64,000 bases of DNA from Ipomoea triloba (GCF_003576645.1 NC_044923.1:16612785-16676784), one strand, 5' to 3'. Counted from the stretch's first letter, positions 50,803 to 62,184 are shown. Numbers and translations: made by a program. Notes: generated by a model not told the origin, from the sequence alone.

Positions 50803-51577
50803 TGTTAACAAGAAAATGTAAAAAGTATATATATTTGAATTTCAAAGGTGCGCGGGTACAGATCTCTATCTAGAAAATCCTTTGATTCTTCACTTGCTTT
50901 TACTTGACTTGAATGCTTTACTTGACTTGAAACTTTAACTGAAGGGCCTCCGGAATGCGGCTTTGTTCTTCAAAGAAGGGCTTTGTTGCTTGATCTTCGT
51001 TGAAGGGCTTCTGGACTCAAATGGCTTNCAAAGAAGGGCTTTGTTGCTTGATCTTCGTTGAAGGGCTTCTGGACTCAAATGGCTTGATCTTCAGTTCGCT
51101 TTAACTTAGCTTGAACACTTGAATATTTGGTCTTCAATCCACTTTTGCAGAGCTTCAATATTTCTGCAGGGCTTCTTTATAACTTGAAATCTTTACTCTA
51201 GAGAAAAATGTTGTGGAGCTTCAAGTGATGATTGAGAATGAAATGAATGCCTCTATTTATAGGTGTGAGAATGTGAGACTCCCACTCCATCTAGAACTCT
51301 TTGATATTATCTCAAAATTAATAAATAAATATTTGAGATAATATAAAGAGTTATCCAAAATGTATTTAGTCACCATAATGTCTAGGTTCATGATCCTATC
51401 ACAACTATAATATCTTAAATAATAATATATAATTTGACTAAATCTTTATCAAATAATTAAATTAATTAGGCAAATTACATAACCCAAATTAATTTAATTA
51501 ATTGATATACAAGTTCAAATAATATGCGGTCCAATATTAATAACCAATTTAATTCCATCAAAATTTCTGTGTCTACA
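50803..51577 (-). repeat. 3' LTR (775 bp)
   Basis: It matches the right LTR but is longer, mainly from a direct duplication of about 57 bp (AAGAAGGGCTTTGTTGCTTG to ACTCAAATGGCTT) whose copies meet at an N (51028), and a small duplication of TTTACTTGACTTGAA near 50905. The N at the joint suggests an assembly join, not a biological change. Confidence 0.9.
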
Positions 51578-51659
51578 AATTGCCCCCTCGAGACTTGCTT
51601 GAATGTGTCACGTGAGAGTGCATCCAGCTTGAAAGTGTATAATTCAAGGAAGTGTCGAC

Positions 51660-51830
51660 ACCATATGAAGCAGTTTATCCTCGTACTACGGAGACTGAAA
51701 TGATATGAAGTAGTTTATCCTCGTACTAAGGAGATTGAAATGATTTGAAGCAGTTTATCCTCGTGCTAAAGGAGATTGAAATGATTTGAAGCAGTTTATC
51801 CTCGTGCTAAAGGAGATTGAAATGATTTGA
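51660..51830. repeat. About 41-bp tandem repeat between gag and the polypurine tract
   Basis: GCAGTTTATCCTCGTnCTAA with GGAGATTGAAATGATTTGAA repeats at about 51670, 51710, 51750 and 51791; a weaker relative continues to about 51900. It lies in the 3' untranslated part of the retrotransposon. Confidence 0.85.
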
Positions 51831-51929
51831 AGGATATAAGGCAGTTTTGAGTCGTGCCAAGGAGCCTTGAATGAATATGAGGCAGTTTCGGCTCGTGCCG
51901 GGGAGCCTTGAATATGTTGTGTTTTCAAT

Positions 51930-54374
51930 TCATGCTAAGGAAGCTTGATGAATATTGCCTCCATCCCAGATAGTGGTATAATATGATGATGCATATTCTT
52001 CTCCACCACATGGGTTGATTTGAGGAATTTTCATCTTCATTTCTTGGTTAGTTGGAGTATGGAACCACTTCCGCACATAATCCGCTAATGTGATTGGAAC
52101 TCGTACTTTCATATGGTGGTTGCAAGTTTTCCCATCAATAAGGTCCTTTAACACTCTCTTCTTGACCCACTTTTTCATAACTTGCTTAGGTAGTCGTGTT
52201 GCATCACAGACTTGTTGTTTAACATGCTTAACACCAAAACGAGTACCATGTTTAGCTTTGACATCATATGACTTGACGTTAAGAGGGAGTTGACGCTTAT
52301 GTCGTTTCTCATTTCCTTTCACATTGTTCCTCTTGACGAGTAGTGAAGTAGATTTATCGCATGAGATGGAAACTTGATTTGCACTTGCTATGGAATCTAC
52401 AAGTTCAACTTTCCGCTGTTGAGCTAACTCCATTACTTTATCCTTAAAGACAAAGCAATTTTCAATTGGATGTCCGACGAGTCTATGGTACTTGCAGTAA
52501 CTCGGATCATCTACCATTGATGCCTCATGTGGTCGCCTCATTTCTGGCAAATCAACGAGATTGTGTTTTAATAGCTCATCAAACATATGCGAGACATCAG
52601 AATCCAAAAATGGATACTGCTTGTTTTGTTTTTCCCTTAGAGAAAGCATTCTACCGCCCCGCAATGACATAGCAGCATTCTTAAACTCACTAGTAGCTTT
52701 AGTGAATATCCGAGATGGTTGAGTATTCACATGCATAGCATCCATGCTTTCATATTTCTTAAAGGGCTTGCCCCCATTTTCAACATCATGACTCTTGCCC
52801 CCATTGTAGAAGCTTTGGATGGGTATGTTTTGTCCACCATTTGCTGCTATTCTTAATTCCATATCATGGGCGCGACTAGATAATTCCTCGAAGGTTTTAG
52901 GCTTGAGTCCTTGGAGGATGTAGGATAACTCGAAGTGCATGCCTTGGATGCACATTTCAATCGCAAAGCTCTGTGATATCTTTTCCTTGCAATTCAAGCA
53001 CAACTCCCTCCATCTTTCAATGTAAGCGGCTGAGCATTCACCCTTCCTTTGGCGGGCGGTGGTGAGTTCTAAGAAGCTAACGGTTCTTCTTGTGCTATAA
53101 AAGCGGGTCAAGAACTCTCGCTCCATGTCATGCCAGCTATCAATGCAACCCGACTCCAAGTCGGTGTACCAATTGAATGTAGTGCCCTTCAAAGAGCGGA
53201 CGAACTGCTTGACAAGAAGATCTCCATATGTCCCAGCATCGTTGCATGTTTCCACAAAGTGGGCGATGTGTTGTCTTGGATTGCCTTTCCCATCGAATTG
53301 TTGAAATGTTGGAGGTTGATAGCCAACGGGCATCTCGAATTGTTGAAATGTTGGAGGTTGATAGCCAACGGGCATCTTCAAATCCTCTATCCTTTGAGGT
53401 TGATAGCCAACGGGCATCTTCAAATCCTCTATCCTTTGGGTGTATGGCTTGGAGGGCATCTTCAAATCCTCTATCCTTTGGGTGTATGGCTTGGAATAAG
53501 TGTATGAAGGTTGTCCTCCCTCGAGCTTTCCTTTGATAGCTCCCATGATGAACTCATTAAGTCGATCTACAAGTATCATGCCCCCAGTGACTGGAATGCT
53601 CATGTCCGAAGTTGACTCCTCGTGTATCGTTTTTCGCCCAATGCGAGTTGGTGAGTGCGAGGCGTCTTCTCCTTGAATCTCGGGTTGTTTCCCAGGAGCC
53701 CTGCTAGTTTCGCCATTCCTTGTGTTCTCGACCTTTTCAGCTAAGTCGTTGATTCGCTTTTCTTGGTTTTGAATGAGGTTGGTCATCCCTTCAAGAGCCT
53801 TAGTGATACTAGCAAGCTGGTCCTCTATATATGTTGCGCTTGTTGTCATAGCTGGCATGATGGTATAGACGCGTGACCATTCTGGCGTAGCTTTCCACAT
53901 GTTGGACGTCGGTGATGTTGGTGACGAGCCTCCAGTATTAGCGTTTCCTTTTGGTGATGTTTGACTCCTGCTATCAGCAGCTTCTTTCAAAGATGTTGGA
54001 CTCCCGCTACATGTCGCTTCTTTCGGAGATGTTGGACTCTCGCTATCAGCAGCTTCTTTCAAAGATGTCGGACTCTTGCTATATGCCGCTTCTTTCGAAG
54101 AAGTTGACCTCCCGCTATCAGTTTGCCCTTTTGAAGATGGTGGACTCGCAACGTAGGTAGGCTTCCTCGGGACGATAGGGGCCGTTTCGAGTCTTTGAAT
54201 CATGCGTCGAACGATTGACTCAGGTTCAGGCGATCGCATTCCTAAGCTCATTGCGCGGCTCCTAGTTAATGATTCTTCGGTCTCTCGGCTAGCTTCATAA
54301 CTAGCTGTCGATGAAGACTTGGAACTAGCGACTTGGGCATATGACTTCTTGAACACCAAGCTTCTTGACGCCAT
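51930..54374 (-). CDS. gag: Retrotransposon Gag polyprotein (814 aa)
   Basis: Gag packages element RNA into virus-like particles. The ORF extends upstream into the LTR, but the first ATG after the primer-binding site (54374, MASRSLVFKKSYAQVASS) is the likely start. A Ser/Pro-rich N-terminus has imperfect SPTSLKEAADS repeats (about residues 85-150). A helical stretch LASITKALEGMTNLIQNQEK follows. Short duplications of IEDLKMPVGYQPPTFQQF come just before the retrotransposon Gag domain (about 340-510: FVRSLKGTTFNWYTDLE, MEREFLTRFYSTRRTVSF, AYIERWRELC, YILQGLKPKTFEEL). A zinc-knuckle-like CKYHRLVGHPIENC lies near 625, then a basic C-terminal part. The frame is open over its full length. There is no active-site Asp of a protease and no downstream pol. 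It is a transposon gene and not a host gene. Confidence 0.88.
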   Translation of the reverse strand: MASRSLVFKKSYAQVASSKSSSTASYEASRETEESLTRSRAMSLGMRSPEPESIVRRMIQRLETAPIVPRKPTYVASPPSSKGQTDSGRSTSSKEAAYSKSPTSLKEAADSESPTSPKEATCSGSPTSLKEAADSRSQTSPKGNANTGGSSPTSPTSNMWKATPEWSRVYTIMPAMTTSATYIEDQLASITKALEGMTNLIQNQEKRINDLAEKVENTRNGETSRAPGKQPEIQGEDASHSPTRIGRKTIHEESTSDMSIPVTGGMILVDRLNEFIMGAIKGKLEGGQPSYTYSKPYTQRIEDLKMPSKPYTQRIEDLKMPVGYQPQRIEDLKMPVGYQPPTFQQFEMPVGYQPPTFQQFDGKGNPRQHIAHFVETCNDAGTYGDLLVKQFVRSLKGTTFNWYTDLESGCIDSWHDMEREFLTRFYSTRRTVSFLELTTARQRKGECSAAYIERWRELCLNCKEKISQSFAIEMCIQGMHFELSYILQGLKPKTFEELSSRAHDMELRIAANGGQNIPIQSFYNGGKSHDVENGGKPFKKYESMDAMHVNTQPSRIFTKATSEFKNAAMSLRGGRMLSLREKQNKQYPFLDSDVSHMFDELLKHNLVDLPEMRRPHEASMVDDPSYCKYHRLVGHPIENCFVFKDKVMELAQQRKVELVDSIASANQVSISCDKSTSLLVKRNNVKGNEKRHKRQLPLNVKSYDVKAKHGTRFGVKHVKQQVCDATRLPKQVMKKWVKKRVLKDLIDGKTCNHHMKVRVPITLADYVRKWFHTPTNQEMKMKIPQINPCGGEEYASSYYTTIWDGGNIHQASLA

Positions 54375-54460
54375 TCGGATTGCTAGCAGAGTTGCTTGTT
54401 GAAGTAGATAAATAGTGAAGAGATGAGATGTAGAGATGTTCCACTGGGCGTGCCAAAATC

Positions 54461-55162
54461 TGTTAATAAGAAAATGTGAAAAGTATATATATTTGAATTT
54501 CAAAGGTGCGCGGGTACAGATCTCTATCTAGAAAATCCTCTGATTCTTCACTTGCTTTACTTGACTTGAAACTTTAACTGAAGGGCCTCCGGAATGCGGC
54601 TTTGTTCTTCAAAGAAGGGCTTTGTTGCTTGATCTTCGTTGAAGGGCTTCCGGACTCAAATGGCTTGATCTTCAGTTCGCTTTAACTTAGCTTGAACACT
54701 TGAATATTTGGTCTTCAATCCACTTTTGCAGAGCTTCAATATATATTTCTGCAGGGCTTCTTTATGACTTGAAATCTTTACTCTAGAGAGAAATGTTGTG
54801 GAGCTTCAAGTGATGATTGAGAATGAAATGAATGCCTCTATTTATAGGGGTGAGAATGTGAGACTCCCACTCCATCTAGAACTCTTTGATATTATCTCAA
54901 AATTAATAAATAAATATTTGAGATAATATAAAGAGTTATCCAAAATGTATTTAGTCACCATAATATCTAGGTTCATGATCCTATCACAACTATAATATCT
55001 TAAATAATAATATATAATTTGACTAAATCTTTATCAAATAATTAAATTAATTAGGCAAATTACATAGCCCAAATTAATTTAATTAATTGATATACAAGTT
55101 CAAATAATATGCGGTCCAATACTAATAACCAATTTAATTCCATCAAAATTTCTGTGTCTACA
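54461..55162 (-). repeat. 5' LTR (702 bp)
   Basis: Begins TGTTAATAAG, ends GTGTCTACA. TATAAATA on the minus strand at 54846-54839 is the likely promoter. Similarity to the 3' LTR is very high outside small indels, which suggests a recent insertion. Confidence 0.9.
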
Positions 55163-56589
55163 CATACATACTCAAACAATTAAGGGATAACATTTATACT
55201 TCTTAGAATTAAGGGATGACATTTATAATTTATCTATAAGTGAGGAGTATAAATTATAATTTTTCCTTAAAATTATTTACAAGTATAAATTCTCGAAAGT
55301 CAAAATTACAGGTAGTCTGGCCTGATCTTTATTTTTGTACTCCTTGTGGTTTATTCTTGGTACTTTTTAATACGGAGGCGAAAGTATAAAGTGAAAGTGT
55401 ATTATTATACGGGAGTAAAAATCGAGGAGGAGTACAGATTACAGCTCGGTTGATCTAATCTTGCTCGGGCGGTCGACAGTGGGCTAACAAGGCTCTGAGT
55501 CGGCTTTACCGATCTACTTCCCGCGTGCTTCTCAAAAGTCTTTCTCTCTTCCATAAATGCAATATTTATAGGTGAGGGAAAAGACAAATTCCTTCCTCTC
55601 GACATGGGTTGAACGTGTCACACATGCAATGGACCGACTTAGGGGGGTAGCGTTATCGTGCACATGGCATCTTTGATTGTACATTCGGTAGGTTGGCAAC
55701 CGAAGGGGGGGGGGGGGGAATANNNNNNNNNNNNNNNNNNNNNNNNNNNNNNNNNNNNNNNNNNNNNNNNNNNNNNNNNNNNNNNNNNNNNNNNNNNNNN
55801 NNNNNNNNNNNNNNNNNNNNNNNNNNNNNNNNNNNNNNNNNNNNNNNNNNNNNNNNNNNNNNNNNNNNNNNNNNNNNNNNNNNNNNNNNNNNNNNNNNNN
55901 NNNNNNNNNNNNNNNNNNGGGGGGGGGGGGGGGGGGGGGGGGGAATAAACCGACCATTCTAACTCCAGAAAGGAAGACAACGAAATTCAGCTTCTTCACT
56001 CGATCGTCCGACCTAACTGCAACCGCTCGGTCCAAGCAAACCTTTCAGGGTGGGTTAGGTCGGTCCGGGCAATCGTAATTGTATGCCTACGCCAGGAGAA
56101 TATTTCCTATCAATTCTTATTTCTCTAACACGGCAAATTATTATGTGGATTATGGTTCACATATTGCTATGTCGATCATAAAAAAAATACAATTTTAATA
56201 TATTAAAAGTACATTATTTGTATACTGAATGTACATTATACAAACTAATATAGTTTTAGTACTCAAATAATATATTTTTCTGAACCCGATAGGGTAACTT
56301 AAGTGGCAAGTGAACTCTCTTTGTGGGGAAAAATTTCGAGAGATCCCAGTTTGATTATCACAAGTGACGATTCCTCTTGGGCCAGCTCCTGTTCCTCTCG
56401 GAGGAAATTATTTATGTACATTATTTGATAGTATACAAAATAATATACTTTCAGTATTAAAATAATATACTTTTTATTTATGATCAATCCAATATTGCTC
56501 ATGGCCCTATTTAATAATTACTCCTAGACCCCTAAATTTGTTTTAAAATTTCAACTTCCCATTCTATATAACACGGATTAAAGCATTTA
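55163..56589. other. Gene-free region with an assembly gap in G-rich flanks
   Basis: N gap at about 55723-55918, flanked by G runs of about 12 and 25 bases. Such pure G runs beside a gap are often sequencing artefacts. The ORFs across the gap are not real. No other feature is supported. Confidence 0.6.
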
Positions 56590-57423
56590 GGAATAAGGAT
56601 CAAACAGTCCACTGAACTACACACGAAAATGCAATTAGGCCACTGAACTAGAAAAAAATGTAATTGAGTCCCTAAACTGCGAAAAATTATGTAATTCAAC
56701 CAAAAGTGACCTGTTTACCTGTTATTTTACTGACGTGGAGGTTATTATGTTAAAACATAATTTTTTTATTTTATTTTAATAATTTTAAATAATTACATTT
56801 ATAAAAAAAAAAAAACAGACTTCTGTCTCTAGGCTACCGGAGACGAAGAATCTTCGTCTCTAACAGCCTGGAGATGAAGAGGTCCTTCGTCTCCGGCATG
56901 GAGACGAAGGGTTCTCTTCATCTCCATGCCGGAGAAGAAGGTGCCCCTTCGTCTCCGGCCTGGAGACGAAGGAGTCTCTTCATCTCCATGCCGGAGAAGA
57001 AGGGGCCTCCTCGTCTCCGGCTTGGAGACGGAGAAGACTCCTTCGTGTCCAGGCTGGAGACGAAGAGGCCCCTTCTTCTCCGACATGGAGATGAAGAGAT
57101 CTCTTTGTCTCCATGCCGGAGACGAAGGACCTCTTTATCTCCAGGCTGCCGGAAATGAAGAATTCGTCTCCGGCAGCCTGGAGACGGAAGTTTTTTATTT
57201 TTTTTTATTTTAAATTTAATTATTTAAAACTATTAAAATAAAATAAAAAAATTATTTTTTAACATAATAACCTACACCTCAGCAAAATAACAGGTAAACA
57301 AGTCACTTTTGGTTCAATTGCATTATTTTGCGCAGTTTAGGAACTCAATTGCATTTTTTTTCTAGTTCAGTGGCCTAATTGCATTTTCGTATGTAGTTCA
57401 ATGGCCTATTTGACCCTTATTCC
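56590..57423. mobile_element. Mutator-like MITE with a GC-rich GGAGACGAAG core
   Basis: TIRs of about 220 bp start GGAATAAGGATCAAACAG at the left and, inverted, GGAATAAGGGTCAAATAG at the right. A perfect 9-bp duplication AAGCATTTA flanks it (56581-56589 and 57424-57432). The 350-bp core (56825-57190) is a GC-rich minisatellite of GGAGACGAAG and TCTTCATCTCCATGCCGG units, self-complementary in part. ORFs in several frames (56829-57213) follow from the stop-poor repeat and are not annotated as genes. Confidence 0.88.
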
Positions 57424-57432
57424 AAGCATTTA

Positions 57433-58212
57433 TTTCAAACTTTATATTGTTATTATTTTTTGTTAATGCTATACTATTATTAGATTGATACTTTGTTCAA
57501 GTAGCTGTATTGAATTTTTATTTCTCTTTTATATTTCTACATTCACATGAATTCCAGTGGAATCCAAAACAAGATTAAAAAAAAATAAAAAATTTCATGA
57601 GGTTAAAATAAATTACATAAAATTTGATTGTTAATAAAATACTCCGTAAAAGATAAATGACAGTTTTAATCCCTCAAGTACATTATTTGAGTACTGAAAG
57701 TATATTATATTGTATAATGCACCTTCAGTACACAAATAATGTACTTTTTGTTATAGTCTACTCAATAATTTGTCCTTTTTTATCCCCCTTACTTCCCACA
57801 ACAACAACAAATAAAAGATTAAAATAACATTTATTAATTTATTTTTAGTAATTAGTTGGACTAGCCCAATTGTCTCAATTCAACAAAGCCCAAAATCATG
57901 GAAAAGCAATGTCGTTGAATAAAATTTTATGGATTCGTAATCAAATATTTTATTTGTTGTATTATTTTATATTTTCGTATTGATTAATGATGATAATCTC
58001 AACATATTTATTTTGTCTTTTCTCACAACTTTTATACTTTATTACATTTTTTTATCATTTAATTTTATCTCTGTTAGTACATCCTACCATTTTCTGTCAC
58101 TTTTGATTCCTTTAATATAGTGAAACCATCAAAACAATGATATTTGAAAATAAGTTAATTTTCATTTGAGTTTGAAAACAAATTGTCAATTAGAAGAAAA
58201 ATGACCTCTTCA

Positions 58213-58254
<42 letters not shown>

Positions 58255-58383
58255 NNNNNNNNNNNNNNNNNNNNNNNNNNNNNNNNNNNNNNNNNNNNNN
58301 NNNNNNNNNNNNNNNNNNNNNNNNNNNNNNNNNNNNNNNNNNNNNNNNNNNNNNNNNNNNNNNNNNNNNNNNNNNNNNNNNNN

Positions 58384-58420
<37 letters not shown>

Positions 58421-58467
58421 AAAATGACCTACAATTATTTATTTAAATTTTTGTATTAATTAATATA
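57433..58467. other. Gene-free region with a poly-A-flanked gap
   Basis: AT-rich, no coding feature. An N gap at about 58255-58383 sits in A homopolymers (58215-58420). Confidence 0.6.
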
Positions 58468-58560
58468 TTTTTTTGAAGCACAAAGAGTCAATACCGTCTC
58501 CACTGAGACTCGATCTCATGATCTCGAGTTACTACATGCTATCTGAACATAAGATGTTTG
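58468..58560 (-). mobile_element. SINE family A fragment
   Basis: GAAGCACAAAGAGTCAATAC and CCTCCACTGAGACTCGA-like sequence, with a box B-like TCGATCTCATGATCTCGAG region; truncated. Confidence 0.6.
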
Positions 58561-58584
58561 GTGCATTAATTAATATATAATTAA

Positions 58585-59106
58585 GAAATAATTCCAGCAA
58601 TGGTCCTCCGACTATGTTGATTTTCCAAAATTAGTCCCTGACTTTTAATTTGGACAATTTAAGTCCCTTGACTTTCAAATTTTTTTCAATGTTGGTCCTT
58701 TAGTCAAATTTTGGTTAAGTTGAGGTCAAATGAATGGGTAAAATTGTCCGTTCACCTGTATAGTATATTATTACTCGTATTTCTCCAGTACTATACGCTA
58801 TATATATATGAATATAATCTCAGTCGAAGAGACTTCAACTAAGATTAATGGCTTCAATTGAGACTTAGACTGAGATTATATTCCTATATACAGCGTATAG
58901 GACAGGAGAAATACAAGTAATAATACACTAAACATGTGAACGGATAATTTTACCCCTTCATTTGACCTCAACTTAACCAAAATTTGACGAAAGGACCAAC
59001 ATTGAAAAGAATTTGAAAGTCAAGGAACCTAAATTGTCCAAATTAAAAGTCGGGGACTAATTTTGAAAAATCAACATAGTCGGAGGACCATTGTTGGAAT
59101 TAACTC
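58585..59106. mobile_element. Mutator-like foldback MITE (10-bp TSD)
   Basis: Arms of over 200 bp pair almost throughout: TTCCAGCAATGGTCCTCCGA at the left and its inverted relative at the right end (GGACCATTGTTGGAATTAACTC). A perfect 10-bp duplication ATATAATTAA flanks it (58575-58584 and 59107-59116). The outer end GAGTTAATTCC matches the family of 15965-16419. No ORF. Confidence 0.88.
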
Positions 59107-59116
59107 ATATAATTAA

Positions 59117-60330
59117 CAAGTAACTCAATTACATATTTAAAGACTATATCAAATGTAAAAATTCAAGTACAAATTTTGTGTGTGTGTGTGTTAGTTTGTT
59201 TTTGTTTTTTTTTTTTTTTCCTTATATATGAAGTCATTTGGTAGTCCCCTACCCTAAAGAAAGAGGCAAGGTGGCGATAAAAGCAACACAATTATTGAAC
59301 CTTGCCTTTGCTTTTAGGACAAGAAGGGTTTGTAGATTAGGACATGTATGTTGTCCTTATCATGGACACTAGATGCTCTCTACTACCCTTGGAATGATAA
59401 AATTGACAAGTAATATAATGGATAATAAGAATGAATATCTTAGGGCCAACTAGTTTAAAGGCTCGATGAAGAGCCACTTCATGATATTTGTTGAGGTAAT
59501 ATTCAATTTGAAGGGTTAAAAATGGTCTTATCAGAAAATGATTGTCGACTCACCTTATCTCGTCATTATGTTCATTTATTGCTGGACAAGTAATTAGTCA
59601 TTGGGCCCTTACGAATAGCTGATGAGTTGGTTCTCGTGTGACAGATAAAATTCAAGAACGCATGATCGAATCGTGGTAAGTGCAATGTGAGAATTTCATT
59701 CTCTTGTAGAGGTGGCTCCTTGTGGGCACCAAGTACTTGTCTTTCCACTTAAAGGGCTGTTGAATATAATTATCGTGATTTAACTCTTTCATAATTCCTA
59801 TAACGCTGAGGTGTGGAGGCACCAAAGACGAGAAATTTTGCCTTTCACTCAAGGATATAGTCATTGGGAGAATATTTAGTGTTAATTGGTCAATTGAAAG
59901 AAATTTATCATTGTTTAATTAGTTGTCAAACCATTTAATGCAGAAATTGTCCACATCGTATCAATACATGTAAATATACCAATCCATAGTTGTGGGGTTT
60001 GTCTTTTCTAAATCCGTAGTTGATTTTTTTTTTTCAAATTACTCTTGCTATTCTATTTTATATGTTTGATTATATTATCGAGACTTGATTAAAATTATTT
60101 ACAATTTAATTTTTTCTAATATTTAATTTAATGTTAGTACAAAAAATTTATATATATTTAAAAATTAAATTAAAAGTACTATTAAATACAACAAATTAAA
60201 TTTAAAAATAATACCAAAGAAAGGATTAAAGAGTTAGCCAAAGAATAATAAACATACATATAAAATTGTGGCAAATTCTTTTCAACAAAAAAAAATGTGG
60301 CGAATTATTCCAATAATCCAGGTTTAAAAA
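59117..60330. other. Low-repeat intergenic stretch, no gene recognised
   Basis: 59220-59870 is less AT-rich and less repetitive than its surroundings. The minus ORF 59652-59864 (70 codons) has no recognisable domain. It could hold a non-coding RNA or a decayed gene; I cannot support either. Confidence 0.4.
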
Positions 60331-60331
60331 T

Positions 60332-60396
60332 ACACAATTTACATATTGAATGTTCATGATTTGAATTGTGAACATTCAGTATGTAAATTGTGATGG
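60332..60396. repeat. Small perfect-arm hairpin
   Basis: CACAATTTACATATTGAATG and TTCA pair with TGAACATTCAGTATGTAAAT and TGTG around a 10-base loop. A second small palindrome, CCACCTTGCAAGGTGG, follows at 60400. The CCACCTTrCAAGGTGGA motif also occurs near 17405 and 34370, so it belongs to a repeat family. Confidence 0.6.
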
Positions 60397-60872
60397 GTCC
60401 ACCTTGCAAGGTGGATCCTGGTTCATGATATAACTATTGTAAAATTGTATGGAGGAATTGATTTTTTTTTTCCCATTTTTATTCACTTCTATATTTAATT
60501 TTAATATTTTATTTGTGTTAATAGCCTAAATTTGTTTAAAAACTGTTAACTTATATAATATCCCATGTTCAATAAAAAAAAAAAAAAAGCATCCCATGTT
60601 AAAAATACTTTTAAAAAAATTAAGAAAAGCAAATGTATGAAGTAGTTGGGATATTTTGAAGTATTTAAGTAAATAAAGAAGACCCACCAATTGTATGCTT
60701 AGCTAGGAATTCAATGGTCCAAAAACCCCTTGGTATGTAACACTTTGGATATACTTTTAATTTGTAGGGTTGCTTAAAAGTTGCTTTTTATTAGGTCTAT
60801 TATATTCAAACTTGACTTAATATCGATAAATACTATTTTTGGTTTAACCTTTGTCTAATATAAATTTTGTGG

Positions 60873-60950
60873 TCAAGCGTTACGAAGTGACTCTCCCAAA
60901 TAGGAAGTCATAAGTAGCCTCAGTGGATGCGATATTAACTCGTCCAGGTG
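60873..60950 (+). mobile_element. SINE family A fragment
   Basis: GTTACGAAGTGACTCTCCCA, AGGAAGTCATAAGTAGCCTC and AGTGGATGCGATATT follow the family's box A-box B part; the tail is missing. Confidence 0.5.
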
Positions 60951-61689
60951 AGTCCAAAATATGCTTAATATTTGTTGGACTTTTAATACATTTTAGTAAT
61001 TTTACTTGTTCTGATAAAAGTTTTCAAATTTGAATTCCTTTAAACATGATTTCAAATTCGAGCCTTGTAAATGGAACATATATATTGAGAGGATTCTCTC
61101 GGAAATAGAGTTTCGTAATAACTCAACTCAAAAGATGTATATATATTAAAAAATAATTAATTATAATTGTTAATTACTTTCAATAATCTAAAACATTACA
61201 AAATATCATTATAGCTTATCTATATTAAAAAAAAAAAAAAAAGAAGAGTGATTTGCCTAATTTGGGCCATTATATTAACCAATGCCATAACATTTCAAAA
61301 GGACAAAAGAGAAATTAAAAGCATTGCCCCATAGGCCCTACAAGTTTGGCAAATTGCATAGGAATCCCAATTTCCTTTAAATGTCTACAAAGAGGCCATT
61401 CCCTACATTGCAATGAAAAATAGACAAAAAACGAATAGTCCAAATCAATCATTAAAAATGGACCATTATCAAAATGAGTGGGACATCTTCTCATTTAATT
61501 TGATAGTTAGCCTTCCACGTGTGGTGAACCCATTTTTATGATGTTTGTCTATTTGTATGTATAACCAATTGCTAAAATACTACTTACAATCATATTAATA
61601 ACTATACAACATCTCTAAATAAATAAAATAAAATGATGACACACCAATGAAATTGATCTACTACTATAATACTATGAGATGGACGCACA

Positions 61690-61975
61690 TGCTAGTTTTT
61701 CAAGAATTAAAATATGAGACTGTCGATGCTCCCTCTAGCTTGTTTATTGAAGATATAAAAGTATTAGCGAGAAATTTTAATTTTAATTTTAATTTTTTTG
61801 TCTTTAGTTAAGCGACATCGAATAGGGTAGCTCATGACTTACTCAGGCGGTTTTTTTTTTTGTCTGATTGTGTTGTTTGGAACTTGACTCTTCCTCATAT
61901 CATTTTAGACCGTTTGAGGATTGATTTGGCTTGATTTCAATGAAGTTTTATTTTCCAAAATAAATAAATAAATAT
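61690..61975 (+). pseudogene. LINE 3' end (RNase H tail) with A-rich tail
   Basis: Translates to VDAPSSLFIEDIKVLARNFN, then after an AT-rich expansion RHRIGVAHDLLRRF and CVVWNLTLPHIILDRLRIDL before a stop. This is the end of a plant LINE RNase H domain. An AAATAAATAAATA tail follows. It is 5'-truncated and interrupted. Confidence 0.7.
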
Positions 61976-62184
61976 TTTTTGAGAGAATAAAAATCTTATT
62001 TCATCGAAAATGGAATAAGGAAGAAATATAATATAAATTTAATTTCATTATTTGGTTCATGAAAGGAATACATTCAAGAACTATATTATAATGTTTGGTT
62101 GTACTCCGTATTAAATAATATAAATATAATAAACATTCAAATGACAAAATTACCCTCCACACAGATATATGTATGTATACACAA

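Larger units (their letters stand above)
50803..55162 (-). mobile_element. LTR retrotransposon encoding only Gag (TR-GAG type)
   Basis: Two LTRs (left 50803-51577, right 54461-55162) start TGTTAA and end TCTACA and are nearly identical apart from short duplications. A perfect 5-bp target duplication CATAC flanks the element (50798-50802 and 55163-55167). It is read on the minus strand, so the right LTR is the 5' LTR. Next to it is a primer-binding-site-like TTTTGGCACGCCCAGTGG (54458-54441), and a purine tract GAGGGGGCAA lies just before the 3' LTR (about 51590-51580). The 2.9-kb interior encodes Gag and nothing resembling protease, reverse transcriptase, RNase H or integrase, so it must rely on another element's enzymes. 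A TATA box (TATAAATA, 54846-54839) lies in the 5' LTR. Confidence 0.9.

Noticed and set aside
51930..54503. Start of gag at the first ORF methionine (54503)
   Set aside because: That methionine lies in the 5' LTR upstream of the primer-binding site; the ATG at 54374 is the first one in the internal region.
55532..56035. Pro- or Gly-rich ORFs across an N gap
   Set aside because: They rest on G homopolymers beside the gap and on undetermined bases.
56829..57213. Overlapping Arg/Leu/Ser/Pro-rich ORFs on both strands
   Set aside because: They come from a stop-poor GC-rich minisatellite inside a MITE; all frames are open for the same reason.
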